Shown in pieces: positions 52,014 through 61,676 of a DNA stretch of 64,000 bases. The DNA lies in contig NZ_CP043473.1 of NCBI RefSeq assembly GCF_008275125.1, forward strand, positions 1,426,001 through 1,490,000, written 5' to 3'. The stretch's first letter is position 1. The number at the start of each line of letters is the position of its first letter. The notes under the pieces are model-generated. The model saw only the letters and a list, made by a program, of their open reading frames with translations. It ran no database searches and was not told where the DNA came from. The position numbers and the translations under genes were made by a program. The DNA comes from Chromobacterium paludis. Its GTDB lineage: Bacteria > Pseudomonadota > Gammaproteobacteria > Burkholderiales > Chromobacteriaceae.

Positions 52014-53458
52014 TGTCGCACCAATCCGAACTGATCGCCGGGGATATCCTGGAATACCTGAAGCAGCATGAGAACAAGGACTTGCTGCGTTTCATCACCT
52101 GCGGCAGCGTGGACGATGGCAAATCCACGCTGATCGGCCGCCTGCTGCACGACTCCAAGCTGATATTTGAGGATCAGCTGGCGGCGATAGAGCGCGACTC
52201 GAAAAAATACAACACCACCGACCAGGAAATCGACCTGGCGCTGCTGGTGGACGGCCTGCAGGCCGAGCGCGAGCAGGGCATCACCATAGACGTGGCCTAT
52301 CGCTACTTCAGCACCGACAAGCGCAAATTCATCATCGCCGATTGCCCGGGCCACGAGCAGTACACCCGCAATATGGCCACCGGCGCGTCCACCAGCAATC
52401 TGGCCATCATATTGATAGACGCGCGCCGCGGAGTGCAAACGCAGACCCGCCGCCACAGCTATATCGTCAGCCTCTTGGGCATCCGCCATGTGATCGTCGC
52501 GGTCAACAAGATGGATCTGGTGGACTACAGCGAGGATGTGTACAACCGCATCCGCGACGAATACCTCACCTTCGCCGAGCATCTGGACATCCCGGACATC
52601 CATTTCGTGCCGATCTCCGCGCTGCGCGGCGACAACGTGGTCAGCCGCACCGAAGCCGCGCCGTGGTACCAGGGCGGCACCCTGATGCACCTGCTGGAAA
52701 GCATACAAATCAGCCACGACGCGACCCTGGACGCGTTCCGGCTGCCCGTGCAATACGTCAATCGCCCCAATCTGGACTTCCGAGGCTTCTGCGGCACTAT
52801 CGCCAGCGGCGCCATCCATCCGGGCGACGCCGTGGTGGCGCTGCCGTCCGGCAAGCAGAGCCGCGTCAAAGACATTGTCGCGTTCAGCGGCAATTTGCCG
52901 CGCGCCTCAACAGGGCAGGCGGTGACGCTGACGCTGGAGGACGAAATCGACATCTCGCGCGGCGACATGCTGGTGCGCGCGGATGAAGCGCGGCCGCATG
53001 TTTCGCGCAGCTTCGACGCCCACTTGGTGGCGATGGGCGAAGCGCCGCTGCGTCCGGGCAAGGAGTACGGTTTCAAGCTGGCCGGCAAATACGTGACTGG
53101 CCGCATTGAATCCGTTTTGCATCGCACCGACGTCAATACGCTGCAAAACAGTCCGAGCGAAGCCCTGGCGCTCAATGAGATCGGCCTGTGTCGCATCGCC
53201 CTGAACAGCCCGGTGGTGTTCGACCCCTACCGCGAATGCCGCGGCAGCGGCAGCCTGATCGTCATCGACCGGCTCAGCAACGGCACGGTGGCGGCCGGCA
53301 TGATCAGCACCCACAACGACGATGCCGGCCTGGCCGAGCTGACGCCGTGGCAGCTGTTCGAACAGGACCTGTCGCTGCTGCTGCAAAAGCACTTCCCGCA
53401 AATGGGGCGCGAAGAATTGGCGCGCAGGCTGCTGGAATCTGAACGCAAGCCGTCTTAA
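52013..53458 (+). CDS. cysN: Sulfate adenylyltransferase subunit 1 (GTPase)
   Basis: Regulatory GTPase of ATP sulfurylase, using GTP hydrolysis to drive sulfate activation. 481 residues (E. coli 475). EF-Tu-like G domain: G1 [10 protein letters not shown]3 DCPGHEQ, G4 NKMD, then beta-barrel domains II and III. There is no fused APS kinase (CysC) domain. Translationally coupled to cysD (TGATG). Confidence 0.97.
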   Translation: MSHQSELIAGDILEYLKQHENKDLLRFITCGSVDDGKSTLIGRLLHDSKLIFEDQLAAIERDSKKYNTTDQEIDLALLVDGLQAEREQGITIDVAYRYFSTDKRKFIIADCPGHEQYTRNMATGASTSNLAIILIDARRGVQTQTRRHSYIVSLLGIRHVIVAVNKMDLVDYSEDVYNRIRDEYLTFAEHLDIPDIHFVPISALRGDNVVSRTEAAPWYQGGTLMHLLESIQISHDATLDAFRLPVQYVNRPNLDFRGFCGTIASGAIHPGDAVVALPSGKQSRVKDIVAFSGNLPRASTGQAVTLTLEDEIDISRGDMLVRADEARPHVSRSFDAHLVAMGEAPLRPGKEYGFKLAGKYVTGRIESVLHRTDVNTLQNSPSEALALNEIGLCRIALNSPVVFDPYRECRGSGSLIVIDRLSNGTVAAGMISTHNDDAGLAELTPWQLFEQDLSLLLQKHFPQMGREELARRLLESERKPS

Positions 53459-53476
53459 GACGCTTGCCGGCACAAG

Positions 53477-53508
53477 CGGGCCTGACGGCGAATGCCTTCA
53501 GGCCCGTT
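53477..53508 (+). terminator. Candidate terminator after cysN
   Basis: CGGGCCTGA / TCAGGCCCG with a 12-base loop, 18 bases after the cysN stop. Only TT follows, so it is a weak intrinsic terminator. Confidence 0.5.
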
Positions 53509-53587
53509 CCGCATGCGGCGGCGCGACGCGCTTGCCATGGCCGGCGCCTTGCGCCCATGATGGGGTGTGCAAAGACTGGAGTCTGCC

Positions 53588-54505
53588 ATGCCATCCCGCG
53601 CAGGAATCAGGCTGAAACCCTCACGCGCCAGGCCCTTGGCGCTACGCGCGCGCATGACGCCGCGTCTGGCGCTGCGCATGGCCCTGCTGGAGAGCCTGCG
53701 GCACTTGTCCGCCAATCTAGGTGGCGTGCGGGAGGGAGATGACCCGGAGTGCGTGCATCAGGCCAGGGTGGCGTTGAGACGGCTAAGCGCGGCAGGCACC
53801 GCTTTTCGTCCGCTGACCCGGGGCGAAGCGTGGCGGAGCGTGCTGCGGGAGGCGCGCGAATGGGCGGGCCTGCTGGGCGCGGTCCGCGATCTGGATGTCA
53901 TGCTGCTGGAAACCTTGCCGGCCGTCGCGCCATCCGCGTGGGCCGCCCAGGATCTGTCAGCCTTGCGCAAGGCGCTGGAAAAACGTCGGGCGGGAATGAA
54001 GGCGCGGGCGAGGGCGGCTTTGGCGCCGGCGCGCTTTGACGGCTGGGCGCGCAGGCTGCTGGCCTTGGCGAATCAAGACGCGTGCATCCGCGATGGTTCA
54101 TTGCCGGGCAGGCGGGGCTTTGCCGCGCGCTCGCTGAACCGAGGCTGGAAACCCGTCCGCCGCTTGACGGAACAATGGGACGCGCTGAGCGTGGAACAGC
54201 GCCACGAGCTGCGCAAGCGGGCGAAAAAATTGCGCTACGCGATCGAATTTTTTGCCCATCTCTATCCGGGCAAGCGCGTGGAGCGCTGTCTGGCGCCCTT
54301 GCAGCTGGCGCAGCAGCGGCTGGGCGCGCTCAATGATCGCGCCGCCGCCTGTGACATGCTGGCGCAATGCGCGGCGGAGTGGCCGGATTTGCAACCCAGC
54401 CTGGGCCAGCTGCGCCTGGCGCTGACGGCTGAGAATCCCGAGGATGAGAGTCGGGCGCGGTCTGCCGTCCGCCACTTGAGCCGGCTTGAGCCGTTCTGGC
54501 AATAG
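53588..54505 (+). CDS. CHAD domain protein
   Basis: A 305-residue helical, strongly basic protein with a CHAD domain. Conserved histidine/arginine helices include CVHQARVALRRL (about 56-67) and HELRKRAKKLRYAIEFF (about 210-226). CHAD domains bind inorganic polyphosphate. The family is often fused to a CYTH triphosphatase, which is absent here. GGAG lies 7 bases before ATG 53588. It stands alone downstream of cysN and converges on the DUF2726 gene. Confidence 0.87.
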   Translation: MPSRAGIRLKPSRARPLALRARMTPRLALRMALLESLRHLSANLGGVREGDDPECVHQARVALRRLSAAGTAFRPLTRGEAWRSVLREAREWAGLLGAVRDLDVMLLETLPAVAPSAWAAQDLSALRKALEKRRAGMKARARAALAPARFDGWARRLLALANQDACIRDGSLPGRRGFAARSLNRGWKPVRRLTEQWDALSVEQRHELRKRAKKLRYAIEFFAHLYPGKRVERCLAPLQLAQQRLGALNDRAAACDMLAQCAAEWPDLQPSLGQLRLALTAENPEDESRARSAVRHLSRLEPFWQ

Positions 54506-54529
54506 CCAAGACCCGCTTGGTGGGCGAGC

Positions 54530-55192
54530 TTAGGCGCCGGCCACTTTTTCAGGGCGGGAAGTTTCGGCTGGGGCGACCGGAAACATTCGCAGCAGAATGT
54601 CCGCGTATCGATCCAGCGCTTCTTGCTGCGGCGTGCGAGGCAGACGCAAAGGCAGCAAGCCGATTTGTCGCATCACGGCATCGCGCCGGCGGTCGTTTTC
54701 TTCCTTGCCTATATGGCTGCGGTCATCCAGCTCAATCACGGCCACCATCGTCAAGTCCGACTTGCATATCAGAAAATCCGCCACTTTTTGACTCATGGTG
54801 CGGAACAGCCATAAGTTTTGCTTATCAGTGCCGCCGCGGGCTTCCAGGATTTGACTGAATGCCACCTGCGGAAAAACCAGGAAGTGCGGAGACAGGCTGG
54901 CGGATAGGCGGCGATAGCATTCAATCTCTCTCGCGGTCAGGATGGTGGACCGCTTCAGCTCGAAGCGGGCATCGCCATAGTCGGGGCGCTCCGGTTGACG
55001 GAAGTAGGCTTTTTTCAGCGGGTCAACCGTGGGGGAGGCGGGCGGAAGCCGATTGACCGCCGGCCTGGAAAGCGCAGGGATAGGAGCGTGCGACTGTTGG
55101 TTAGGTCGGGGCCGCTTTTTGCGTTTCTTCTGGGAACCGCTCAAAGAGGCCAGGCCAACTGCGACCAGCAGCATGAAGATAAACAGACTCAA
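54530..55192 (-). CDS. Membrane-anchored DUF2726 protein (nuclease-like fold)
   Basis: A 220-residue protein: N-terminal TM helix (2-19), basic stretch KKRKKRPRP, then a DUF2726 domain (about 80-205). The core ADFLICKSDLTMVAVIELDD with KEENDRRRD after it resembles PD-(D/E)xK nuclease motifs; the function is not established. TTG at 55192 gives a complete TM helix; ATG at 55174 would shorten it. No operon partner. Confidence 0.75.
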   Translation of the reverse strand: MSLFIFMLLVAVGLASLSGSQKKRKKRPRPNQQSHAPIPALSRPAVNRLPPASPTVDPLKKAYFRQPERPDYGDARFELKRSTILTAREIECYRRLSASLSPHFLVFPQVAFSQILEARGGTDKQNLWLFRTMSQKVADFLICKSDLTMVAVIELDDRSHIGKEENDRRRDAVMRQIGLLPLRLPRTPQQEALDRYADILLRMFPVAPAETSRPEKVAGA

Positions 55193-55288
55193 TGCGCACC
55201 AAAGATGTCAATAGTATTGACGGCGAATATGACATCATGCGGCAGGCATGGCAAGCGGCCTGGCGCGAAGCGGCAATGCGGGCCGCGC

Positions 55289-55762
55289 TCAGATTCGACA
55301 GTCCTGAGCGGTCATCTGGTCCTTGACTTGCCACAGCTTGGTCATGGCATTGGCTTCATGAAACAGGCTGTTGGGTTCTAGACACCGCCGGTAATAGTCC
55401 CGCAGTCGGCGCAGTTGCTCACAGGACAGATATGACGCCGTGGACGGCTTTGACAGGGTGGCCACGTTGGACGTTGAAGGCAAGCCGCCAAGGCGTGGCG
55501 CAGCGTAAACGGGACCGGCCGCGCCCATATTGAGCGAGCCGCCGCTGGCTTTGGGATGGAGCAGTCGCTTGGGCTGATAGCCAGGCCGGCAATTGCCCGT
55601 ATTGGTGAACTCCACCTGGCTGCCCTTGGCGCATTCCATGACCTCAGCACGAGAATCCAGACGATGGTTTTCATTGAGCCTTTGAATAGTAGCGATGACT
55701 TCGTCATTTTGCATCACGGCAGGCGTGATGAAAAGCAAGGCGAGTGAGCCAGGGTGAGCCAT
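55289..55762 (-). CDS. Hypothetical exported protein
   Basis: A 157-residue protein I do not recognise. The hydrophobic N terminus (GSLALLFITPAVM) may be a signal peptide. Four or five Cys are spread through the rest (AKGS, GNCRPG, LSCEQL, RRCLEP, QDCRI), which fits an exported disulfide-bonded protein. The coding support is limited: no strong ribosome site and AT content higher than its neighbours. It may belong to a recently acquired patch with the DUF2726 gene. Confidence 0.5.
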   Translation of the reverse strand: MAHPGSLALLFITPAVMQNDEVIATIQRLNENHRLDSRAEVMECAKGSQVEFTNTGNCRPGYQPKRLLHPKASGGSLNMGAAGPVYAAPRLGGLPSTSNVATLSKPSTASYLSCEQLRRLRDYYRRCLEPNSLFHEANAMTKLWQVKDQMTAQDCRI

Positions 55763-55891
55763 GAGCGGCTGCCGCAATCCATAATACTAAGCTACGCAAT
55801 TTGACATAATATAGATTATGCGAACCAATGGATGTAATACTAGGCAGCCGTCCGGCGTGGCCCCGGCGCTAGCCTGCCATGCATCCTGACT

Positions 55892-55931
55892 TTGCGCTAC
55901 GGGTGAAAATGGCGTACATTTGAATTCGTAC
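55892..55931 (+). promoter_or_regulatory. umuDC promoter with overlapping inverted repeat
   Basis: -35-like TTGCGC (55892-55897), a 17-base spacer and -10-like TACATT (55915-55920). The repeat GTAC-N10-GTAC (55914-55931) overlaps the -10 and is a possible repressor site. No classical CTG-N10-CAG LexA box is seen. Confidence 0.4.
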
Positions 55932-55951
55932 AATATCAAAAATGTCGTGCC

Positions 55952-56353
55952 ATGATGCCTTCTACTTCCTTGTTGCCACTCGCCTTGTCCCCCGTTCAGG
56001 CCGGCTTTCCCTCGCCGGCGGAGGACCGCATGGAACCGGGCATAGATCTGCAGGCTTATTTGGTCAGCGATCCGCTAGCCACCTTTCTGGTCCGGGTGGT
56101 TGGCGACTCCATGCGCGACGCCGCCATCTTGGAAGGCGATCTGCTGGTGGTGGACAAAGGCCGCTCGCCGCGGCATGGCGATATCGTGGTGGCGGTCATC
56201 GACAGCGAATTCACCGTAAAACGCCTAGGCCGCCAGGCCGGCCGCTGCGCGCTGTTCGCGGCGAATCCGGCTTATCCGCCCATCGTGCCGGCCGATGGAC
56301 AGGAGCTGCAAATCTGGGGCGTGGTGACGGCGTGCCTGAGGCGTTACCGATGA
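55952..56353 (+). CDS. umuD: UmuD, self-cleaving subunit of DNA polymerase V
   Basis: A 133-residue LexA-like S24 protein that cleaves itself on RecA-ssDNA and then joins UmuC in translesion synthesis. Cleavage site Ala17-Gly18 ([10 protein letters not shown]), catalytic Ser53 (GDSM) and Lys90 (FTVKR), all at the spacing seen in E. coli. ATG 55952 or 55955. Stop overlaps the umuC start (ATGA). Confidence 0.93.
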   Translation: MMPSTSLLPLALSPVQAGFPSPAEDRMEPGIDLQAYLVSDPLATFLVRVVGDSMRDAAILEGDLLVVDKGRSPRHGDIVVAVIDSEFTVKRLGRQAGRCALFAANPAYPPIVPADGQELQIWGVVTACLRRYR

Positions 56354-57615
56354 AAACCTATGCGCTGGTGGACGGCAACAACTTCTACGCCAGTTGTGAG
56401 CGCGTGTTCCGGCCGGACCTGGAAGGCAAGCCCATCGTGGTGCTCAGCAATAACGACGGCTGCGTGGTGGCGGCCAGCGCCGAGGCCAAGGCCTTGCCGG
56501 GGATGAGCCTGTTCGGCCCGTATTTCGAGATTGCCGAGCAATGCCGCCAACATGGCGTGGAAGTGTTTTCCAGCAACTATACGTTGTATGGAGACATGAG
56601 CCGCCGCATGATGGCTGTCCTGAGCCAGCATGCGCCGGGGCAGGAAATCTACTCGATAGACGAGTGTTTCCTGGACATGAGCGGCATCGACGCGGTCTCG
56701 CCTCTGGCCAGACGCATGCGAGAAGATGTGCGGCGGCGCCTGGGGCTGCCGGTCAGCGTGGGCATCGGCAGCAGCAAAACCTTGGCCAAGCTGGCCAATC
56801 ATGTCGCCAAGCGCGTGCCGGGCTGGGAGGATGGCGTGTTCGACTGGGCCTGGCTGGATGAGGCGGAGCGGGATGCCTTGATGGGCCGCCTGCCGGTCGG
56901 CAAGGTCTGGGGTGTGGGCCGCCGGCTGGCGGCCGCGCTAAGCGCCCTGGATGTGGATACCGCGCTGCAGTTGAAGCGCGCCGATCCCAAGCGCATCAGG
57001 CGGCGGTTCGGCGTGACGCTGGAGCGCACGGTGGCTGAGCTAAACGGCGTGGATTGCCTGGAACTGGACGAGGCCGCGCCGGAGCGGCGACAGATCATCG
57101 CCAGCCGCTCTTTTGGCGAAAAACCGCGCGACTTCAATGTGCTGGCGGCCGCCATCAGCCACCACATCAGCACCGCCGCGGAAAAACTGCGCCGCCAGCG
57201 CGGCACGGCTCGGCTAGTGGGCGTCAGCATACGCACCAGCCCGTTTATCGAAGAAGGCTACCACGGCTACACCGTGGTTCCCCTGCCCCAGCCCAGCGAT
57301 GACACGCTGGCGCTGGCGCGCGCCGCGTTGACTGGCTTGCGCGCGGTCTTCCGTCGGGGCCACCGCTACCAGAAGGCCGGCGTGATCCTGATGGACATCT
57401 CGCCGCGCGGCATCCTGCAGGCAGACCTGTTCGCCGCGCCGCCCGATCCGCGCCGGCAGCGGCTGATGCAGACGCTGGATGCCGTCAACCGCGAGTTCGG
57501 CCGCGGACGTTTGAGGCTGGCCTCGGAAGCGCTGGCCAATAATTGGGAAATGCGCCAGGATAGGCGCTCCCCCTGCTACACCACCCGTCTGACGGACCTG
57601 CTGTGCGTCAAGTGA
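56350..57615 (+). CDS. umuC: UmuC, catalytic subunit of DNA polymerase V
   Basis: Y-family error-prone polymerase of 421 residues (E. coli 422). Metal-binding Asp8 ([12 protein letters not shown]) and SIDECFLD, a helix-hairpin-helix ([12 protein letters not shown]), and the little-finger domain. QADLF near residue 358 resembles a beta-clamp binding peptide. ATG overlaps umuD. Expected to be SOS-induced; an SRAP gene lies about 3 kb downstream. Confidence 0.95.
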   Translation: MKTYALVDGNNFYASCERVFRPDLEGKPIVVLSNNDGCVVAASAEAKALPGMSLFGPYFEIAEQCRQHGVEVFSSNYTLYGDMSRRMMAVLSQHAPGQEIYSIDECFLDMSGIDAVSPLARRMREDVRRRLGLPVSVGIGSSKTLAKLANHVAKRVPGWEDGVFDWAWLDEAERDALMGRLPVGKVWGVGRRLAAALSALDVDTALQLKRADPKRIRRRFGVTLERTVAELNGVDCLELDEAAPERRQIIASRSFGEKPRDFNVLAAAISHHISTAAEKLRRQRGTARLVGVSIRTSPFIEEGYHGYTVVPLPQPSDDTLALARAALTGLRAVFRRGHRYQKAGVILMDISPRGILQADLFAAPPDPRRQRLMQTLDAVNREFGRGRLRLASEALANNWEMRQDRRSPCYTTRLTDLLCVK

Positions 57616-57619
57616 GCGC

Positions 57620-59029
57620 TCAGCGGCGCCTGATGCGCAAGCGCAAAGGCTCGCGCGGCCGCCGGGTGATGTAAAACGCAGGCTCCGGCGCCGCCTGCCC
57701 TTCCGGCACGGATAACTCGTAGCGACGCAGCAGCTGGGCGGCGATCAGCGTCATCTCGCTCATGGCCAGATGCTGGCCCAGGCATACTCTGGGCCCCGAG
57801 CCGAAAGGCAGGTAGGCGCCCAGCGGCGGGCGGGCGGCTTCCGGGGCGAAACGTTCCGGACGGAATGACCGCGGTTGCGGAAACCAGCGCGCGTCGTGGT
57901 GCATCAGCAGGACGGGCACCAGATACATGGTGCCGGCTGGAAGGCGCCAGTCGCCCAAGGTGACGGGCTGCAAGGCGCGGCGGCTGATCAGTATCGGCGC
58001 GGCGGGATGCAGGCGCAGCGTTTCCTGCAGGGTTTGGACCAGATAGCGCCAGGGCGCGCCAGCCTGGCCCATGGCCTGCTCCGGCGCAAACTGCCTTGCT
58101 TCGGCGCGAGCGGCCGCCTGCGCCTCGGGATGCGAGGCCATGCACCAGGCCCACCAGGTCAAGGTGGCGGCCACCGTCTCGTGGCCGGCCAGGAAAGTGG
58201 TCTTGCATTCGTCTCTCACGGCCTGCAGGGGCCAGGCTTGCGGCTGCTGCAAGTGCAGCCGCAACAGCCGGCTGAGCAGGTCTTCTGGCCACGCCTCGCG
58301 CGCCAGGCGCAGCCGTGTCTGCAAATGGTCCTCGATCAATCTCTCCAGTACTTGCCTGGCCTGTCGCCTGCCGCGTTGCCAGGGCATCCAGTCCGGCAGA
58401 CTGAAGGGCTGATAGAACTCGGCATTGGAGGCCACCATCAAGGCGTGAGCAGCTTGCTCGGTGCGCCTGGCATCCTCGCCGATGCCGTTGGAAAACAACA
58501 TGCGCATGATGACGTCCATGGTCAGCGAGGTCAGCGCGCGCTCTATCGGCCAGCGATCGTCCTGCTCCGGCCAGGCGGACAAGGCCTGCTCGGTAGCCGC
58601 GAGGATGGCGGGCGAAAATGCCTGCGCCGCCTGGCGGGTGAAATCTGCTTGCAAGGCCTGGCGCTTGTTTCGCCACGCCTCGCCTTCGGCGGTCAGCACG
58701 CTGTGGCCGTGTATCCGGCTGAAAATGCGCCGGGCGCGTTGCCAACGGACTAGCGCGCCGGCCTGGCTTACCAGCAGCTCGCGCACCAGGCGAGGCTCGC
58801 TGACGACGACCTGATGCTCGGGCCAGGTGCGCACATGCACCAGGTCGCCAAACTCGCTTTGCCATTCGGCCAAGGCGCCAGGCAAGTCGCGCGACATGCG
58901 CGCCACCAAGCGCAGGCCGGTCAGGCCCGCTTTGGGTCCGGGCGGCCAGGCGCTCGTGCCGGGGTTCGCGGTCGTCGACGCCTTGGTGTCGGCGTGGAGG
59001 GGGCAGGAGGATGTGTGGGGCGTTTTCAT
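57620..59029 (-). CDS. Cytochrome P450
   Basis: A 469-residue heme monooxygenase. I-helix AGHETVAATLTW, K-helix ETLR, PERF motif (RPERFAPE) and the heme loop FGSGPRVCLGQ with the thiolate Cys. No reductase domain or ferredoxin gene is adjacent, so electron partners are elsewhere. ATG 59029 is chosen since the proline-rich PPGP start follows about 30 residues later; frames further upstream run into the regulator. Divergent from an AraC regulator. Confidence 0.9.
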   Translation of the reverse strand: MKTPHTSSCPLHADTKASTTANPGTSAWPPGPKAGLTGLRLVARMSRDLPGALAEWQSEFGDLVHVRTWPEHQVVVSEPRLVRELLVSQAGALVRWQRARRIFSRIHGHSVLTAEGEAWRNKRQALQADFTRQAAQAFSPAILAATEQALSAWPEQDDRWPIERALTSLTMDVIMRMLFSNGIGEDARRTEQAAHALMVASNAEFYQPFSLPDWMPWQRGRRQARQVLERLIEDHLQTRLRLAREAWPEDLLSRLLRLHLQQPQAWPLQAVRDECKTTFLAGHETVAATLTWWAWCMASHPEAQAAARAEARQFAPEQAMGQAGAPWRYLVQTLQETLRLHPAAPILISRRALQPVTLGDWRLPAGTMYLVPVLLMHHDARWFPQPRSFRPERFAPEAARPPLGAYLPFGSGPRVCLGQHLAMSEMTLIAAQLLRRYELSVPEGQAAPEPAFYITRRPREPLRLRIRRR

Positions 59030-59108
59030 GGCGCCATATTGCCGTGGCGCGTGAAGGCCGTATTGAACGCAAGCGACATTTGGCAGAGCGCAAGAGTATA
59101 CTTTTCGC

Positions 59109-60044
59109 ATGCAAACAGAATGCCAGGCAGACGCCCTGCCCTGCCCCCACCCGCTGGCGCGCGCGCCGCGCGCCGCCACAGAGACTGCCGCCAGGTTGCT
59201 TCAGACTCCCCGTTCGCTGCAAGGCGCGCTGGCGGCGATTGCCCGGCGCGACACTCGCGGCTTGGCGCTGAGTGAGGCGCAAAGGCTGACCCATTTTCCA
59301 GCCTCCTTGCTGCTTACCCTGTCTTGGTTTCAGGGCATGGAGGGCGGCCTGGTGGAGCCGGCGCCGGATGGCATCGGCGGCTGTTGGCGGGCGTTTGCCT
59401 CGCCGATGGTGCTGTCCGGCAGCCAGTCCTTGCCGCGGGTAAGCTGGACGTCGTCGCCTGGCCGCGCCGTTAGCGTGTGCTTCACGGCCGATGTCGCGCA
59501 GGCCCTGTTTCGGCTGGACGTGGCGGCCGTGCATGACAAGGTGGTGGATGCCCGCTTGGCGCTCGGCCCGGAGTGGCAGGCCATGCTCGCCGATCTGCTG
59601 GCCGCCCAGGATGATGCCGCCACGCTGGCGACGCTGGAGCGCCACCTCGCTGTTTGCTGGCAGCGGGTTCGCCACGGGCAAGGCGCGGTTCCGTCGTTGC
59701 TGCGGCTGGGGCGGGACTGGGTGGAGCGGCTGGGCTGGCAAGCCAGACAATGGGCCGCCACGCACAGCCAGCGCCAGGTTGAGCGCAGGATCAAGACCTA
59801 TAGCGGCCGCTCCTTGCGGGAATGGCAGTCCCTGGTGCGGACGGAGGGGGTGTTTTTTGCCGCGCGGGCGCAATATGAGGCTGGCTTGCAGCCGGACTGG
59901 GCCGAGCTGGCGCAAGACCAGGGATTTGCCGATCAGGCTCACCTGAGCCGCGCCAGCAAGCGCATCACGGGTTTTGCGCCTGGCGCGTTTGCCAAGCGTT
60001 TCATCGAGGATGAATCGTTCTGGCTCTACCGGCTATGGATATAA
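59109..60044 (+). CDS. AraC-family transcriptional regulator
   Basis: A 311-residue regulator with a C-terminal AraC DNA-binding region (about 205-305: ATHSQRQVERRIKTYSGRS, then DQAHLSRASKRITGFAPGAF). The N-terminal effector domain is not of a recognisable kind. Divergent from the P450 gene with a 79-base gap, hence its probable regulator (inference). A TATACT at 59097-59102 lies only 6 bases before the ATG, so if it is the -10 the mRNA would be nearly leaderless. Confidence 0.85.
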   Translation: MQTECQADALPCPHPLARAPRAATETAARLLQTPRSLQGALAAIARRDTRGLALSEAQRLTHFPASLLLTLSWFQGMEGGLVEPAPDGIGGCWRAFASPMVLSGSQSLPRVSWTSSPGRAVSVCFTADVAQALFRLDVAAVHDKVVDARLALGPEWQAMLADLLAAQDDAATLATLERHLAVCWQRVRHGQGAVPSLLRLGRDWVERLGWQARQWAATHSQRQVERRIKTYSGRSLREWQSLVRTEGVFFAARAQYEAGLQPDWAELAQDQGFADQAHLSRASKRITGFAPGAFAKRFIEDESFWLYRLWI

Positions 60045-60050
60045 GGCGGG

Positions 60051-60692
60051 CTAGAACAAGGCGCCCTGCCGTGGCGGATGCGGCGCCTCCGGCGTCGCCG
60101 TCATCTGCTCCGCCGGCCAGGCTTGCAGAAAAGCGCGGGCGGCTTCCGGATCGCGGCAGTTGAGCCAAGCGTCGTAGTCGGCGGGCGAGACGATGACCAG
60201 CATGCGCTTCTCGTCGCCAGGCTTGTGCATGCGCCGCATGAGCGGATGCGGGTCGGCATTGATGGTGATTTGGGTGAATGCGGTGCTGATCGAACCATCC
60301 GCCTCCTGCCACTCCCGCCACAAGCCCGCCACGGCAAACGGCGCGCCATCTGCCAGGCCAATCCGCATGCGCACCGCCCGGCCGCTTTCATAGCTTGGCT
60401 CGAAAAACGCCCGCATGGGAACCAGGCACAGCTGGCCATGGCGCCAAGCGTCGCGATAAGTGCGCAGCTGGCCCAGGGTTTCGGCTCGGGCATTGGTGGT
60501 GGACAGGCGCACGCCATCCGGCTGGTGCCGCTTGGGGAGGAAGCCGTAGGAAGCCAGGCGCACGCCATCGCGGGTGAGGATGGGCGCCAGATAGTCCTGC
60601 CAGGCTTCCGCCAGCCACTGCGCCGAGCCGGGATCGGCGCCGAAGTGCTCCCGCAGCTGGCCGGAGGCTATGGTAAGAAAGTTAACGCACAT
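60051..60692 (-). CDS. SRAP-family protein (YedK/HMCES-like abasic-site sensor)
   Basis: A 213-residue protein that, by family, forms a covalent thiazolidine link with abasic sites in single-stranded DNA. Cys2 is the reactive residue (MCVNF). The conserved Asn in STTNARAET, Glu in RAFFEPSY and His in NADPHPLMRRMH are present. The canonical FYEW reads FFEPS, a deviation near the active-site Glu. The start is fixed by the required Cys2. Converges on the AraC gene. Confidence 0.9.
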   Translation of the reverse strand: MCVNFLTIASGQLREHFGADPGSAQWLAEAWQDYLAPILTRDGVRLASYGFLPKRHQPDGVRLSTTNARAETLGQLRTYRDAWRHGQLCLVPMRAFFEPSYESGRAVRMRIGLADGAPFAVAGLWREWQEADGSISTAFTQITINADPHPLMRRMHKPGDEKRMLVIVSPADYDAWLNCRDPEAARAFLQAWPAEQMTATPEAPHPPRQGALF

Positions 60693-60779
60693 GAGCGCAT
60701 TATCCGCGTCTCCGGGCCTTGTCGTCCATGCCGGGCGGCTTGGCTCGCGTCCGCCACTCGCAGAAGATGGGAGATTTGC

Positions 60780-61547
60780 ATGATCGACCTGCATTACTGG
60801 ACCACGCCCAATGGCCACAAGATCACGATATTCCTGGAGGAAAGCGGCCTGCCCTATCGCATCGTGCCGGTCAACATCGGCCAGGGAGAGCAGTTTGCGC
60901 CGGATTTTCTGCGCATCGCGCCGAATAACCGCATTCCGGCCATCGTGGACCACGCGCCGGCGGATGGCGGCCAGCCGCTGGGCCTGTTTGAATCCGGAGC
61001 GATCCTGCTCTATCTGGCGGAAAAGACCGGTCGATTCCTGCCACAAGACCTGCGTGGGCGCAATGAGACGCTGCAATGGCTGTTCTGGCAGATGGCGGGT
61101 TTGGGGCCGATGGCGGGGCAGAACCACCACTTCGTCCAGTATGCGCCGGAGCGCTTGCCTTATGCGATAGACCGCTACGTGCGCGAGACGGCCAGGCTCT
61201 ACCGCGTGCTGGACACGCAGCTGGAGGATGGCCGCGGCTACATCGCCGGAGAATACTCCATCGCGGACATGGCCTGCTACCCATGGATCGTGCCGCATGA
61301 GAAGCAACGCCAAAATCTGGACGACTTCCCGTCGCTGCAAGCCTGGTTTCACCGCATCGCGGCGCGGCCGGCGGTGCGGCGCGCCTATGCTAGGGCGGGG
61401 GAAATCAATCGCTCGCCAACGGTGAGCGAGCAATCGCGCGCGTGGCTGTTCGGCCAGGATGGCCGGCATCGGCAGGCCGGAAAAGACAAAAAAAACCCCG
61501 GCCAGGAGGTCGGGGGAGATTCAACCGACCGCCCTGAGGCCGATTGA
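60780..61547 (+). CDS. yfcG: Glutathione S-transferase, YfcG/GstB-like
   Basis: A 255-residue protein closely resembling E. coli YfcG, a disulfide-bond reductase. Thioredoxin domain with TTPNGHKITIFLEE and the glutathione-binding IPAI and ESGAIL motifs, then an all-helical domain (FWQMAGLGPMAGQNHHF; GEYSIADMACYPW). GGGAG precedes the ATG. E. coli YfcG has 215 residues. The last 40 here are polar and unlike the family, and their DNA contains the terminator of the convergent gene. Confidence 0.92.
   Translation: MIDLHYWTTPNGHKITIFLEESGLPYRIVPVNIGQGEQFAPDFLRIAPNNRIPAIVDHAPADGGQPLGLFESGAILLYLAEKTGRFLPQDLRGRNETLQWLFWQMAGLGPMAGQNHHFVQYAPERLPYAIDRYVRETARLYRVLDTQLEDGRGYIAGEYSIADMACYPWIVPHEKQRQNLDDFPSLQAWFHRIAARPAVRRAYARAGEINRSPTVSEQSRAWLFGQDGRHRQAGKDKKNPGQEVGGDSTDRPEAD
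61488..61515 (-). terminator. Terminator of the convergent minus-strand gene, inside the GST 3' end
   Basis: On the minus strand CCCCGACC-TCC-TGGCCGGGG followed by eight T. It lies within the last 60 bases of the GST coding frame. Confidence 0.8.
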
Positions 61548-61676
61548 AACTTGTCTGTATTCAGCATAGCCGGTTTGCCGCCGCGCGCAGCATTTTTACT
61601 TAGCGTCGCCAACAAAACTTCACTAGCAAGCCGGGGAGTGGGCGCGATGACTCGGCCAGCGCGCGCCTGGCAGGCC

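Noticed and set aside
57576..59942. 788-codon minus-strand frame covering the P450 and AraC genes
   Set aside because: It shares DNA with the clear P450 in another frame and with AraC on the other strand, and has no domain of its own.
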